DNA from: a virus
IMG/VR virus record: IMGVR_UViG_3300025652_008385
Span: 1 to 46,372 of that record
Reading direction: 5' to 3' (one strand)
DNA: 46,372 bases
The position numbers were made by a program, and so were the translations under genes. Shown in pieces: positions 46,187 to 46,372 of this stretch; positions within the stretch are counted from its first letter, which is position 1; each line of letters starts with the position of its first letter. Under the pieces are notes generated by a model. It saw only the letters and a list, made by a program, of their open reading frames with translations, did not search any database and had not been told where the DNA came from.

Positions 46187-46240
46187 AATATAACGTGTTG
46201 GCGCGACTTAGCAAGCGATATTGTGTCAAGCAAATGTCAA
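46187..46240 (-). promoter_or_regulatory. Tripartite TGAC promoter module
   Basis: Minus strand: TTGACA (46235-46240), TTGACA (46224-46229), TTGCTA as -35 (46209-46214), 16-base spacer, TATATT (46187-46192). The distal element contains the stop codon of the partial gene at 46237. Confidence 0.83.
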
Positions 46241-46372
46241 GGAAGTTTATACAAGGCTCTAAGTTTAACCTCATCCAGCCAGCCCTGTTGGCCATCAACG
46301 TGTAGCTTGAACTCCATGCGCTTGTTCACCAGATCACCATACTTGGCGCGCGCAGTTTCCGCGCTAGCGAGT
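46237..46372 (-). CDS. Partial unknown protein, N-terminus beyond window
   Basis: The last 44 residues, ending KYGDLVNKRMEFKLHVDGQQ, GWLDEVKLRALYKLP. YGDLV followed by a hydrophobic strand is reminiscent of the VGDLV family, but too little is visible. The stop codon is the TGA of a TTGACA element. Confidence 0.55.
   Translation of the reverse strand, partial: LASAETARAKYGDLVNKRMEFKLHVDGQQGWLDEVKLRALYKLP

Overview
The window looks like part of a large double-stranded DNA bacteriophage genome, most likely a T4-like or jumbo phage of an aquatic Gram-negative bacterium. Every supported gene lies on the minus strand, so transcription runs from high to low coordinates. Genes are packed with ATGA or TAATG overlaps, many encode fewer than 100 residues, and the repertoire (PhoH, UvdE, HNH, Cas4-like nuclease, Nudix, tRNAs, tmRNA, Fe-S scaffold genes, a long glycosyltransferase operon) fits large marine phages. 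No capsid, tail, terminase or polymerase gene is in the window, so the phage assignment is an inference. A few exported proteins look deltaproteobacterial, which hints at the host but is weak evidence.

Layout in transcription order. 37.2-46.4 kb is an array of very small genes, visibly richer in G+C at its right end and resembling an early or host-takeover region. Eight near-identical promoter modules (three TGAC-type elements at fixed 11 and 15 bp steps, then a 16-17 bp spacer and TATATT/TATAAT) each drive one to three genes. A family of small proteins with a [K/R]-x-G-[D/N/E]-L-V start recurs, and the three-gene operons all end with a member. 22.6-37.1 kb holds larger phage-type proteins: a ligase-like/NMNAT-like fusion, a HExxH peptidase with an acidic tail, a radical SAM protein, an 821-residue unknown, and exported proteins (trypsin-like protease, VWA protein). 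16.8-22.6 kb carries three tRNA genes, a tmRNA with readable tag ANNNNHFESVRLAA, an HNH nuclease, a nucleotidylyltransferase, a phosphomannomutase-like HAD enzyme, a YiiX-like hydrolase and a TlpA-like lipoprotein. 11.6-16.8 kb holds uvdE, phoH, an iscU-nfu-iscA trio, a metallopeptidase and a Cas4-like nuclease. 1-11.6 kb is one glycan operon: six glycosyltransferases, a split transketolase, an acetolactate-synthase-like TPP enzyme, a PanB-like enzyme, an SDR and an RfbH-type dehydrase cut by the left window edge.

The glycan operon can be read as a pathway for a deoxy, possibly branched-chain, sugar plus the transferases to attach it. RfbH with a YerE-like TPP enzyme and an SDR is the combination used for yersiniose-type sugars, and the split transketolase offers a second carbon-branching activity. 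The Fe-S trio could supply clusters to RfbH, the radical SAM enzyme and the Cas4-like nuclease. The most unusual signals are the tripartite promoter array with its small-protein family, the phage-borne tmRNA, and the branched-sugar cluster.
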